64,000 nt of DNA. Source: Larix kaempferi. Lineage: Eukaryota > Streptophyta > Pinopsida > Pinales > Pinaceae. This document shows, piece after piece, positions 1 to 10,477 of the stretch (position 1 is its first letter; each line of letters starts with the position of its first letter). The translations under genes and the position numbers were made by a program. The notes under the pieces are model-generated. The model made no database searches and had not been told where the DNA came from. It saw only the letters and a list, made by a program, of their open reading frames with translations. The stretch spans positions 31,953,001 to 32,017,000 of the forward strand of contig BSBM01000232.1 of assembly GCA_027924585.1 (NCBI GenBank), in the 5' to 3' direction.

Positions 1-349
1 CTATATCAATCTATGTAGAAGGTGGTATTGAAGCTGCCACAATAATCTCCATGCTATCAAAGTGCTCCTCTGCCCCCCATGTCTGTTGCTTCCCCCTTGC
101 CCCTACGCCTGATGCTACTACTCCTCTAACCACTCAAGTGCCTGCTCCATAATACGTAACCTCATACTCTACCCTACACTCAAACAATATGTTAATATTC
201 ACCAAGAAAATGGCATCCAGATTAGGATTTTCTCCAGATGCCTTATCCACAGTAGGAGATTATAGTGGACATAAACTACATCGTTAAGAGGTTAGAAATC
301 CAACCTGTAAGACGGTCATTCTAAATTTGATGGGTCTTGAGGGTCATCA
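1..349. other. Unassigned non-coding sequence
   Basis: No open frame, repeat pair or recognisable domain was seen. It may be decayed retrotransposon sequence or intron of the POLI-like gene. Confidence 0.3.
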
Positions 350-1196
350 ATATGCTAGAGGGTCATAAATGATGAAAAGTAAACCAGGAAAGTTGTTCTT
401 CAGGATGCATGCACAGCAGTCAATAAAAGATGCATGCAAATGTGAGTTTTGCATGCACTCTCTTTAGGTTTTTGGTCAACCTAATTGGCCAGTAGGATAT
501 TATAAGAAGGCAGGAGGTCACCGACAGAGAATACTGAGCAAACTGATCAAAGTTAGATCTGTTTGAGAGGTGGGCGACTTTCCTGAGAAAGGAGGGCGCA
601 TTCTCAGAGGAGTGCAGCTCGTAGAGGATCCGGCTTGAGGATTGAGCAGCTAAGACTTTCGGAGTAGGCCTTCCTCAGTGATTGAGGAAGAAATGTGACG
701 ATCAGAGCTCAGATATGTTGAGATCTGATTCAGTAGGAGTTTCCGGCAGTTGGTGGAGGGCACACTTTTCCATGAAGAGAGAGGGGCGCATTCTTCAGAT
801 CTAGACAGTTGGCCTTCTTTTTTGGCAGAGCATACTAGAGCAAGAGTGAGAGAGAGACAATGCCGTCAGAGAATTACTTGCAGGCAGATCCAGATCCAGT
901 TGACAGTTAGGGCACATTTCCTCAGTGCATGCAAATCTAGGGCTTTGACCCTATCAGGTTCGGTTGTTCCATCTGAGGTATCTTGTATGTATTTGTCTTC
1001 TGCTTACTTTGCCCTGGGCTCGAGATAGAAGAAATCCCCACAGATTGCTGGTTTTCCCCGTTTGGGGTTTCCAGGGTACATCTTGAGTTGTGTGATTGTT
1101 GTGGTTTATTGTACAAGTGTTAAGAAAACTATTGTGTTTGTATCTTAAGTCATTATTGCATTTTGATTTATAGAGACTCAAACCGCTAAGTTCTCA
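350..1196 (+). mobile_element. Degraded Copia-type LTR (5' LTR end) followed by a primer-binding site
   Basis: The block ends in TTCTCA and is followed at 1197 by TGGCATCCAGAGG, a decayed version of the initiator-Met tRNA primer-binding site TGGTATCAGAGC. Near 1051-1067 lies GTTTTCCCCGTTTGGGG, typical of the end of R/U5 in plant Copia LTRs. The left edge is a guess: I saw no clear TG start and no second LTR. No coding region of the element follows, so it is probably truncated just after the primer-binding site. Confidence 0.35.
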
Positions 1197-1209
1197 TGGC
1201 ATCCAGAGG

Positions 1210-2160
1210 GAATAGTGATCTCTGGATAAATTAACAATAAATCATAATAATAGTAATTGATTAGATGAAGTTCTAACCTATTGTGCTTCTTTGAGTGTAT
1301 TTTTTTAAAACACATTCCAATTGCACTCGCATCTTGAAGCACTACAAGTTTTGTCAAGGATCCAAATGGAAAATTTCTGTAAAAGTGGTGCTTTTGCACT
1401 ACAATTTTGCCACCAAGCATCTAGAGCAAATAAAAAAAAGACTTAAATCACACCTCATTACAATTGAAAATAGGAGATACATAAAACATAATTCAACTTT
1501 CAAACAAAACACATAACTAAAATTCTAAATTCTAATGGCCTACATGGCATCAAAGACACTTCTTTCTTGGACAGTACCAGCAAAGCCAAATAGTCTGCTA
1601 GCATCTTGATACATCTCCATTTTTCAATTAATTGTTCTGTGTGCATTGACATTAGGTAACATTCTCTAGAGAAATGTAAGGAACCCTTCCATAACCTCGC
1701 CGTCAAAATCAAAGTTAAATGAGTGAGCATAGGTGGGACAATGCAACATCCTTTGATGTAGGAGCATCCCTAGTGCAGCCAGCTATCCTGCCCATCCCAT
1801 TTGCTTTCAGTGGTTTAGGTATTACTTCCATCAGCATTTTTAGATTTTGCATTGCTACAAAAGATACAGCAATGTGTTCACAAAAGAAGAGAGTACTTTT
1901 CACAGTCCTGGCTACAAAAGAGGCTGCTACAAAAGTCGCTACAAAAGAAATGTTTGACTCTAGAAGAGTAACAACAATATTCTGGTCCAGATTTGGGAAT
2001 CATTCTTCCTATCAACATACCTCTGGTGGCATGAATATATTTGTAAGGAACTTCTTGACCTTCAACACTAAACAAAGACAAACTTTATTTTTATTAAACC
2101 GGTGGATAATGCACCCAGCAAAGTAAACCAGCGTAGATCCATCTCAAACCCAGATCTATC
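1210..2160. other. Unassigned AT-rich stretch with weak ORFs
   Basis: Short overlapping ORFs occur on both strands (for example plus 1719-2126 and minus 1715-1903) but none matches a family I know. On the minus strand, TTTTGTAG near 1870 could act as a splice acceptor before a 46-codon open frame ending near 1715. That is not enough to call an exon. Confidence 0.3.
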
Positions 2161-2167
2161 AAGCACC

Positions 2168-2264
2168 GAGAGGGATCCAATTTCTTGAGGTGTAATTTTT
2201 TTTTTATCCTAAATTTTTTACACATTAAGAAAAAAATTATCCCTCAAGAAATTGGATCCCTCTC
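2168..2264. repeat. 97-bp inverted repeat (hairpin)
   Basis: The left arm starts GAGAGGGATCCAATTTCTTG at 2168 and the right arm ends with its exact complement at 2264. Arms pair for 23 bp without mismatch, then continue after a two-base mismatch through a TAATTTTTTT/AAAAAAATTA segment. The loop is AT-rich. It could be a small MITE or a miRNA-like foldback; no target-site duplication was found. Confidence 0.7.
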
Positions 2265-2325
2265 TTTTAATTTTTTAAGTATTTTTTTTTTATTTTTGAT
2301 AAGTTATGAGCGAACATGAGGTATG

Positions 2326-3360
2326 TCAGGAGTTTGTCAGGAGTTTGTCCTTTGATTCCTTTGGCTCACTCACAGGTTCCTTGGGCTTTCGGATTCTAGG
2401 GTCAAATCTAGAAGTGGATGGGGTAAATTGATCGAAAAAGTTTTGTTTCCTCATAGATGTTGCATTGTGTTCAGCCATCTTTGCATTGAATTGGGCGGTC
2501 TTTAAGTCATTTGGGTTTTTATCCTTCAAGTGATAACCAAGCCATCCTTCGAATGCGTTCAAGTAATGAATTACAATCGCTTGATCTTTTGGTTTAATCT
2601 CTTTAGGGATAGCAGCCACGGTCTTATCAAATCTTACATTAAACTCATGGGTTGATTCATTTTCTCTTTTCTTAATGTCAAATAATTGATGCAAGAGAAA
2701 TTTCCCATCTAACTTACGGGACCACTCACTATTAAGCTTGTTGACAAAATTGTCATACCCATCAATAGATGAAGCAAGCAACCTGTCAAACCACTTCCTA
2801 ACATCTCCTTCTAAAGATGCCAGGAGACCCCTCATGAAGACATCTTCCTCAAATGCTCCATATGCTTCCATGTGTTCCCATAATTTATCAATATGATCTT
2901 CAATGGATGTAGCAGATACTCCATCAAATCTGGGAACTTTTTCAAAGTACTTTTCAGGCATGTCATGGGGTGCACCCTGGATTTGGGAAAAGTCTAAAGG
3001 AGATGGCTTAGCCTTTCTTCCGAATATCCTTGGATTTTGTGGAGGAGGAACATTTTGGTTTCCAGAGTTTGTTCCGGCCATCGGATTTAGTGGATTTATG
3101 TTCAAGTTCAAATTAGGAGATGAGGGAGGAGCCAGATTAAACAAAGGAGATCCCAACACATGGTTTGGTGAATATGAGTTAACAAGTTTCCAAAAGAAGT
3201 TTGACTGGTCTTTAGGATCTCTTTTGTGATAGGTAAGTGGGGCTCCTTCAACTTGATTTAAGTTTGTTTTACTTCTACTATTATAAGGATGTAAATGAGC
3301 TCGCTCCTCAGCGGAGTCACGATTCAGAGTCGCCGGGTAATCTTTAAATTCTTCTACCAA
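2326..3360 (-). CDS. Ty3/Gypsy retrotransposon Gag (344 aa), 5' fragment of an element
   Basis: An uninterrupted 344-codon frame. After a Pro/Asn-rich N-terminus, the segment from about residue 130 to 290 (MPEKYFEKVPRFDGVSA, RGLLASLEGDVRKWFDRL, FDIKKRENESTHEFNVRFD, LNAFEGWLGYHL) reads as a plant retrotransposon gag domain: capsid-like, forming the particle shell around element RNA. It lies directly downstream, on the minus strand, of a primer-binding site and LTR, as expected for gag. No zinc knuckle, protease or pol follows; past the stop the sequence becomes T-rich and unrelated, so the element is cut off at about 2320. The open frame suggests fairly recent insertion or truncation. The Tat/Athila-like assignment rests on the primer-binding site and is inference. 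Confidence 0.8.
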   Translation of the reverse strand: MVEEFKDYPATLNRDSAEERAHLHPYNSRSKTNLNQVEGAPLTYHKRDPKDQSNFFWKLVNSYSPNHVLGSPLFNLAPPSSPNLNLNINPLNPMAGTNSGNQNVPPPQNPRIFGRKAKPSPLDFSQIQGAPHDMPEKYFEKVPRFDGVSATSIEDHIDKLWEHMEAYGAFEEDVFMRGLLASLEGDVRKWFDRLLASSIDGYDNFVNKLNSEWSRKLDGKFLLHQLFDIKKRENESTHEFNVRFDKTVAAIPKEIKPKDQAIVIHYLNAFEGWLGYHLKDKNPNDLKTAQFNAKMAEHNATSMRKQNFFDQFTPSTSRFDPRIRKPKEPVSEPKESKDKLLTNS

Positions 3361-3404
3361 GATGTATGTCGTTTAAAATGCAGGAGAGAGTGAGTGACAA
3401 ATAA

Positions 3405-3575
3405 TATGTCGAACCAAGGTAGGCTTCTGCCCTCCCCGGCAACGGCGCCAAAATGTTGGCAAAGAGAACAGGAGTAGAGCTTAAGGATTATATGTCGAAC
3501 CAGGATAAGCCTCTACCTTCCCCGGCAACGGCGCCAAAATGTTGGCAAAGAGAACGGGAGTAGAGCTTAAGGATT
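3405..3575 (-). repeat. 86-bp tandem duplication of the LTR end and primer-binding site
   Basis: Two near-identical copies begin TATGTCGAACC at 3405 and 3491 (period 86 bp). Each holds CCCCGGCAACGGCGCCAAAA (3434-3453 and 3520-3539), the complement of the primer-binding site TTTTGGCGCCGTTGCCGGGG, followed by LTR-terminal sequence TGTTGGCAAAGAGAAC. The element therefore carries two primer-binding sites, the outer one next to the full LTR and the inner one next to a 37-bp LTR stub. Confidence 0.85.
3520..3539 (-). other. Primer-binding site of the Gypsy element
   Basis: On the minus strand this reads TTTTGGCGCCGTTGCCGGGG directly after the LTR end CCAACA. This type of site, which I recall as tRNA-Arg-like, is common in plant Tat/Ogre and related Gypsy lineages. 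It primes minus-strand cDNA synthesis. The tRNA identity is from memory of the lineage, not checked. Confidence 0.75.
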
Positions 3576-6500
3576 ATTTGTACTTTTGGAGTACAAAAAT
3601 ATAGCAAGACAAAATCTCCAAGAACCCAGTGCAAAGGAAGAATCAACGAACGAACTCCAAAAGCATTCACCACAACACAACAGATAGATGCAATAATAAT
3701 TCTCTATTCCAATAATCCAGAGCCAAAAGTCCCTTTTACAATGAGAAGCTCTCTCCTTTAAATAGGAGGGAGAGAGTCCACAATCTAACCACTTTTTGAA
3801 TGAGTGGCTAAGATTAAAAGATAAAAAGATCTAATCAATGGTTGAGATGAGCTCAACAATACAATACATGGATCACTAATAAAATATAACAATAAGTGGA
3901 CAAAATCGCCCTAGGAGAGGGGATCCCACCAAATCATGATGACAAAATAATAGATCTAGCTTATGGTGGGTCCAAGGGGTAATTTTAGACACCCTTGGTC
4001 AATCCCCATAGCACAATATCAATAAAATAGTCATCAAAGTACCAAATCCTGCCTCTATGGACAAATCGTGAGCCTTGAGAGGCTCCAAAAATCATCAGAA
4101 AGTGCCATAAGTGATGGATGTGGGTCTCGATGAAGCTGAAACTGCTGGAGAAGGTGTGGAAGACATCCCACTCATCATCACTGATCATCCCATGCCATAA
4201 CATTGCCTCAGTAGCCCAAATCGAATTCCTCTGTAGCCATTTCTACCATTTCTGAACTGCCTCGGGAAACGTGAAACTAGCCAAACTGCCTCCTGGAGTG
4301 CCTGCGCTGTTAAGGTGAGCTCACCAATGAGTCTGGGAGGGGGGTAATATGGTAATAATAAGTGGTTGGACCACCCCCTCCATGCACAGCGCCCTAGGTG
4401 AACCAAGTAAATCTCATCACTGCTCTGACAGGGCCTCCGACAGACCAAAATTGCACTAGGATAGCCAACTGAGGCTCAATCATCACTATAACTGCCCGGA
4501 ACTGAAAACAGACTGTCTCATTGGACTCAGAAGGTCCAAATCCATCTAAGATGTGTACTCATACACCATATAAAGCTCTGCATGGTCCAAAATAAATACT
4601 CATTATATCCAACAGACCAAATAATAATAATCTGTAAAAGTGCTGAAAAGCACAAATCATCATCATAAGCCTGAAACCACTGCATAATCCCACCAAGGTG
4701 ACCTATACCAGACCATGTATCATCTATCTGTAACATCTGAGGTCTGTCATCTCATGTCCTGTGGTTGACTTTTGATCAAACTGAGGTTTGACCAAGTCAA
4801 CATGACCAAAATATAACTCAAACTATCATAAAGCTGCTGCAAGGTGTCCAAGGTTAAAACATGCTTTACAATCCATTTAATTAGCAATTATAACAAGAAG
4901 TAATCATTACTGGCAATCTAAATCCAAATATAATAAGTCATAAGTATTATTTATTACTCAGACAAGACCTTCAAGGTCATACTCACTTCATAGTTGTGAT
5001 CAATTTGCTAGTGAAGGGTGAAGGCTAAGAAAAACATGGCTAGGCTAGAGGGAATGACTTACTGACTTAACACTGTGACACTTTGGAAGTGGAAAAGGGA
5101 ATACACACCATAGCATATAGTGGATAAGCAACAACACAGGGAATGGTGGTGTCTCACAAATGTATAAGTTGTTCAAAGAGTGTTTATTCACCTTACACAG
5201 ATGCGCACAATCCATAATACAAAAGACGCCAGCAATATTTTTTATATAGCATTTAAGTTCCATTTCTTTTTTAGGCCTAGAGTTTCCATAGCCTTTGATC
5301 TATGTGTGTTTACTAACACATTGCATAGATTTACATTTATTTAGGCTTCTTGCTGTAGGTGTGTTCTTAAGGCACTTGTTTACCTGAGCACTTCTAGGTG
5401 TGTCACAGACAGCTTGTTTACCTAGGTATTTTACATTTCACAAAAGATATACATTTGATATTCCATAGCCATTTTCATTTGGCTTGCCTTTCATTCATGT
5501 GTGTTTAGAAACACGTTGCATGAATGGGCTTTTCATTACAAGATATAACATTTCATTTCCATACTTTGCATTAATGGCAGCACTAAAAGTTTCAAGTTTA
5601 GCCAACAACATCTTTAGTGACTAGGGGGACTAAGCCAACTCACCATAGGTAAGTTTTGTCACCAACTCAGAGCTGAGACACAATAAACAGGGAAGCTCAT
5701 CCAATATAGAGGCTACAGTGGGGAAAGGTTGTTAAATTTTCAGAATTTACTTCAATCTGATCTAGGATATTGACTGAGAGAACAACATGTACAGCATATC
5801 TACAGTATATCAATCATGGAGACAATAATGCAAGCACACAAGAGACACAAAGATTTACTTGGGGAAAACCATAAAGGTGAAAAACCCCAATAACTTCCTC
5901 AGAGATAGATAGAGCAATGATACAACCAACCATGAGAGATAGACATAACCTAGCAGCAGATCCTCCTCCTCCATAAGTGCGCCACTCCTCCTTGAGTGCA
6001 TCAGTGAGAAGTGAGTGAGTAAATAGAGTGCCTCCCGCACTCTATTTATACTTGACTTGACTTGCCTTTTTATCTAACTCATGTAGGCTCGAACTTAACC
6101 ACATAACATAATGTTGATTGGGCCGACCCCCTATAGGGTGGTCTAATAACCCTTTGACCCACATGGCCGACCCCCAATAGGGTGGTCTAATAACCCTTTG
6201 ACCCACATGACTTATACAGGGCCGACCCCAAACAAGGTGGTCTAATAACCCATCAAGTATAAGTTACGACACTTACAATATAAATGATGACACTTCCGTA
6301 TAGAGGAATAATAACATCTCTATAGGAATACAATATACATTTATGTGAAATACATTCCGAAGTTACATATACATCAACAAAGGTCCTCCATGCCACTAGT
6401 CAAGTAGTAAGTCAAGGTAATGAACAAACTGGGTGATTCATGGATGGATGAAGACAATGAATAATGAAACCGACACTAGCAAGCCAAAGTATGGTGGGAA

Positions 6501-6994
6501 TGATCACCTCTATTCTCCCTAGGGAGGGTAAAACTAATGAGTATAGGCCAAGAACTTCTAAGTCTGAGTAGGGACAAATATGATATATATGTATAAGTAC
6601 AACAAGGTCCACATATCTATCTGATTGCCAGATCATGATACTAAATGCTAAGACATGCTAAGAGAATGGATCATCTCTCAACACCATAATATACCTACTG
6701 AGTCATATACCTGAATGCTCATCATCTGAACCATATTTTGTCCTCTGAAACTGCTACTGCAACTTTGGGCACTACTGACTGCTCTGTATAAATGGCTAAA
6801 TAGCTACATCGGTCATCTCTCTGAGTGTCCTGAAACTCAGTCATGGCATGGGGAATAAAACTGCTGTCCAAAATCTGATAATGATCCATAGTAGATGCTC
6901 ATCTCAGCATCTCAATGCAAGGGAACTGGCTGAATAGTGTACTGGAATCAGAAAAATAATGTATGGTATCCCGGCTACTATATATGTGATAACA
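3540..6994 (-). mobile_element. Very long 5' LTR of the Gypsy element (about 2.8 kb without the nested insert)
   Basis: On the minus strand the LTR starts TGTTATCACATATATAG (at 6994) and ends TTTGCCAACA (3540), next to the primer-binding site and gag. A TATA-like CCTATTTAAAGG lies near 3757-3768. A 650-bp Copia solo LTR (5730-6379) is nested in it; without it and its target duplication the LTR is about 2.8 kb. The same LTR family recurs at about 55690-58304, sharing for example the ACTCAGAAGGTCCAAATC stretch (4518 and 56558) and the GAGTCATATACCTG stretch (6699 and 57984). The small ORFs inside are not credible genes. Confidence 0.75.
5730..6379 (-). mobile_element. Copia solo LTR with exact 5-bp target duplication
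   Basis: On the minus strand it runs TGTTGATGTATATGTAACTTC ... AATTTAACA. It is flanked by AAGGT on both sides (5725-5729 and 6380-6384), an exact target-site duplication, with no internal region: a solo LTR left by recombination between the two LTRs of an element. A TATA box (TATAAATA, minus strand 6050-6043) is followed at once by a perfect stem AGAGTGC/GCACTCT. It is related to the LTRs at 41370 and 45431 (same start, GGCCGACC blocks, TATA context). A block starting GGCCGACCCC is repeated near 6121, 6165 and 6220. Confidence 0.92.
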
Positions 6995-7884
6995 GTTACT
7001 TTTTTCCATTTTTACTTAGCATTTTAACTTAGAATTTTATTTTTTTTTGGTAAGTCCCAAGACACTTTTAAAGTGTTTTTGGGCATTTGTTATTGACATT
7101 TGCTTGTTGGTTTGCAGGTTTTAGCGATTAATTACAGAGGCATGCTGGAAAAATTTTAGTGTTTCAAGCCATTAAAAGCATTCTGGAAGCCCTCTTCTTT
7201 ATCTAGATCTTTCTCTGCAAACTTGTAAGCCTTTTGGTCCTAATCTATAAAGGATCAAAGGCGTCCCTTCTAAGTGATTGTAACAAAGTAATAAAAGCAA
7301 AGCAAGAACGCTACCCAGCGCCTGCACCCCATCCCCCAAAGGGGGATCCGTGTCGTCTCTTGATGTGGTGTGGATTTTTCTTTTTTTCAATTCTAGTTTA
7401 CTGTAATATCCCGAAGGTAAGCCCCGAACACCTGTGAATTTGGTTATTTGCTTTAATGGTGGCTCTAGGTGCCTGGACCATGAACCATGGATATTATGAT
7501 GATTACTGTTGAAATTATTTTATTATTCTATTATTATCATTATTATCTACCTATAACTAAAATAATGGCACAACATGGACAACAACACTGCTAGGGGATC
7601 TTGGGATTCCACATGAGAAGGGGTTGGGGTTAGGAATTGTGGCTCCCCCTAACATTAATCTAGTCTCCCTAATTTTAATGTTATTGGACCCTGGTGGTCC
7701 TAATTTGTCTAATTAATGTTTTGCATGCACAATTGTGCCCTCACTGGAGAGAATATTCCTTGTCTGGATAATAGTGGGGCCCACTTTCACTGCACTCTTG
7801 TCTTGTGGGCCTATTTGACTAATTTGAAGTTATCTTCAGTCAATTTCAGTAATTTTCAATTAAATTGAGTTAATGATACTGGAC
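6995..7884. other. Relic retrotransposon sequence, no gene
   Basis: It contains T-rich tracts, a short AT microsatellite near 7519-7548 and LTR-like non-coding text around 7190-7440. No domain, primer-binding site or paired LTR was identified. Confidence 0.35.
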
Positions 7885-8593
7885 TGTAAGGCCATGCCTA
7901 CTCCAATGATGACAAACTTGAAGCTCTTGAATGGTACTTCATCAAAAACAGTATATGTTACATTGTACAGATAGATTATTCGTTCATTGATGTATTTGAC
8001 CAACACTAGACCAAATATATGTTTTGTTGTGAACACCTTGAGCCAGTATATGGTAGAGCCTAGACATGTTCACCTGGTTGCAGCAAAACATGTGATGAGG
8101 TACCTAAAGGGTACATTGGATTATGGACTCAGATATGCATCAAATAGTGAATTCAGATTGTACGGATATACAAACTCAGATTGGGCTGGAAATGTTGAAG
8201 ACAGAAAGAAAGCAGAAAATTAGTAGAAAGCAGCCCTGTGTTGCTCTCAGTACAACAGAAGTTGAATACGTCGCAGCATGTTCAGCTTGTAGTGAAGCAG
8301 TTTGGCTTCACAAGATGTTGGCGGGATTATTTGATGTAGAGATAGATGTGACTGATATTCTTTGCGATAATCAGAGTTGTATCAAGATGTTAGAAAACAT
8401 CTTCCATGATAGATCGAAGCATCTCGAAATTAAGTATCACTACATCCGGGATATGGCGCAAAGGGGAGCTATAAAGCTCAAGTATGTTCCTACAGAGGAA
8501 CAAGTTGTTGATGTGTTGATTAAGCCTCTGTCTCGAGTAAAGTTTGAATACTTTCGAGACAAGCTTGGTGTGGTCCGAAAGGACCTCCTTTGA
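7885..8593 (+). pseudogene. Copia polyprotein remnant: end of reverse transcriptase and RNase H
   Basis: Frames from 7885 read as the connection after the RT (YLTNTRPNICFVVNTLSQYM, AAKHVMRYLKGTLDYGLRY) and then RNase H: NSDWAGN, TTEVEYVAACSA, LCDNQSC and DRSKHLEIKYHYIRDMAQ. The catalytic Asp (NSDW), Glu (TEVEY) and Asp (CDNQ) are all present. Near 8215 a frame change and a loss of about 15-20 residues remove the segment between DRKK and SRKQPCVALS, so it is dead. Gag, protease, integrase and most of RT are missing upstream. It continues into a repeat-rich spacer, a polypurine tract and a 3' LTR. Confidence 0.9.
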
Positions 8594-8959
8594 AAGAAGG
8601 AGTGATGATGATGATGAGTCTGAAAGGACCTCCTTCGAAAGAAGGAATGATGATGATGGGTCCGAAAGGATCACCCTCGAAAGAGGGAGTAGTTTCCTGG
8701 AGCCTTGGTATGGCAGCTCAGTCTAGGATTGGTACGTCAGCCTGACAAGGCCTGGTTGATCTGAAAGGATTGGTATGTCAGTCTGGCTAGATCCTAGGGG
8801 GATTGGTATGTCTGGCTAGGCTTGTTTGGTCCAAAAGGATTAGTAAGCCAAACAAGGCCTGTTTGATCCCTGGGTAGATTGGTATGTCTGACTAGGCTTG
8901 TTTGGTCCGAAAGGATTAGTAAGTCAGCATCATCTACCAGAGTGTCCACCACAGTGCAT

Positions 8960-9390
8960 ATTCCAGATGATGATGTTGTTCCAGTATTTATATACTGATG
9001 GTTTCAACATTCACGTGTTGATGATGATGTTGTTCCAGTATTTATATACTGATGTTTCCAGCATTCACATGCTGCTGATGATGTTGTTCCAGTATTTATA
9101 TACTGATTGTTCCAACATTCACATGCTGATGATGATGTTGTTCCAGTATTTATATACCGATGGTTCCATCGTTCACATGTTGATGATGATGTTGTTCCAG
9201 TATTTATATACCGATGGTTCCAGCATTCACATGTTGATGATGATGTTGTTCCAGTATTTATATATCGATGGTTCCAGCATTCACATGTTGATGATGATGT
9301 TGTTCCAGTATTTATATACTGATGGTTCCAGCATTCACATGCTAATGATGTTGTTGTTCCAGTATTTACTTACTGATGGTTAATGTTGTT
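8960..9390 (+). repeat. 54-bp tandem array, eight phased copies
   Basis: The core TTGTTCCAGTATTTATATAC recurs with exact 54-bp spacing at 8976, 9030, 9084, 9138, 9192, 9246, 9300 and 9354, with small changes late in the array. Because 54 is a multiple of three, an ORF (8898-9383) repeats the 18-residue unit LMMMLFQYLYTDGSSIHM. Two other frames are also open, which argues for chance rather than coding. The array lies between Copia RNase H and the polypurine tract. Confidence 0.93.
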
Positions 9391-9880
9391 GTTCCAGTAT
9401 TTACTTATTGATAAATGATGTTATTTGATGTTGTTCCAGTATTTACTTATTGATAAATGATGTTATTTGATGTTGTTCCAGTATTTACTTATTGATGGTT
9501 GATGTTGTTGTTGATTTCAGTATCCATGTACTGATGACCGATGATGTTGTTGTTCCAATATTTACATACCGATGATGATGATGTTGATGTTCCACCAGTT
9601 CCTTGTTGACAATGATGATGTTGATGTTCCAGTAGTTCCTTGCTGACGATGATGTTGATGTTCCAGCAGTTCCTTGCTGACGATGATGTTGATGCTCCAG
9701 TAGTTCCATGTTGATGACGACCATGATGATGATGCTGATGATGATATTCTAGCAGATGATGTTGATGATAATGATGATGTTGATGATGCCCCAGATATAT
9801 GATGATGTTCCAAAAACTTCCTATCACATACAGAGTTTCACCAGCCATTTGCACAGTTGTTGATGTTGATGATGATGTCC
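9391..9880 (+). repeat. Degenerate continuation of the GATGATGTTG/TTCCAG array
   Basis: Shorter units of variable length keep the motifs GATGATGTTG and TTCCAG; for example TTATTGATAAATGATG occurs twice (9405 and 9448) and TTCCTTGCTGACGATGATG twice (9636 and 9672). It looks like an older or unphased part of the same expansion. ORFs here on either strand are His/Ser/Thr-rich by-products of the repeat. Confidence 0.75.
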
Positions 9881-9908
9881 ATAGAATACCTTCATAGTTA
9901 AGAGGGAG

Positions 9909-10229
9909 TGTTAAAGAAATGTAACTATGGAAGATATTCTAAATGTATTTGTTTATTCTATTATTGTTATTCCTCCTTCAGGAGATGTCATTGATGTAAT
10001 TGATAATGTAAGAGTCATTGAAAGAGTCAATGTAAACCCTAGGAGTTGTGTCGGCCTAGAAGAATCCAGAAAGAGATATTTTATTATGTACTTGACAAGT
10101 CGGTCCAATCAGTTAGATCAAGTCGACCCTGTTGGGGAAAAGTCACCCCAACTGAACAATATAAATAGGGAGGTCGAGTTTATCATTTGTATCATTCACT
10201 CACTCACTCACTCACTCACTCAAGTTCGC

Positions 10230-10275
<46 letters not shown>

Positions 10276-10477
10276 CGCTGGTGAAGGAGAGAAAATGTTT
10301 TGTCTTGGGGTTTTATCTTGTACTTGGTGAATTCTATATTGAGGAAGTTTTGCCAGGGTTTTCTCCCTTGTGGTTTCAACGAGAGAAATATTGTGTTCTT
10401 TGTGATTGATGTGCTTGTCTTTCTTTCAATGATTATATTGTTTAATGTTATTATGCTAAACAAGTAAAAACTTAACA
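9909..10477 (+). mobile_element. Copia 3' LTR preceded by a polypurine tract
   Basis: AAGAGGGAG (9900-9908) is the polypurine tract that primes plus-strand cDNA. The LTR starts TGTTAAAGAAATG and ends AAACTTAACA at 10477. It has TATAAATA at 10160, then a (CACT)n run (10195-10220) and a (GA)n run (10231-10271). The context AGTTAAGAGGGAGTGTT is shared with the element ending at 46073, so both belong to related Copia families. No matching 5' LTR was found in the window. Confidence 0.85.
10193..10271. repeat. (CACT)n and (GA)n microsatellites inside the LTR
   Basis: A run of CACT units is followed, after a short AAGTTCGCATAG spacer, by about 20 GA units. They lie just downstream of the LTR TATA box, where the transcript start would fall. 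Related LTRs at 41732 and 45793 carry shorter CACTCAC runs at the same place. Confidence 0.9.

Noticed and set aside
1719-2126. 135-codon plus-strand ORF
   Set aside because: No recognisable family, overlaps ORFs on the other strand, no promoter or splice context.
8898-9383. 161-codon ORF made of 18-residue repeats, looking like a repeat protein
   Set aside because: It is produced by a 54-bp DNA array with three open frames, lies in a retroelement spacer and has no start or context of a gene.
8960-9390. Regularly spaced repeats that could suggest a CRISPR array
   Set aside because: Repeats are head-to-tail without unique spacers, and the genome is eukaryotic.
9485-9854. Minus-strand His/Ser/Thr-rich ORFs
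   Set aside because: By-products of the GATGATGTTG repeat read in three frames.
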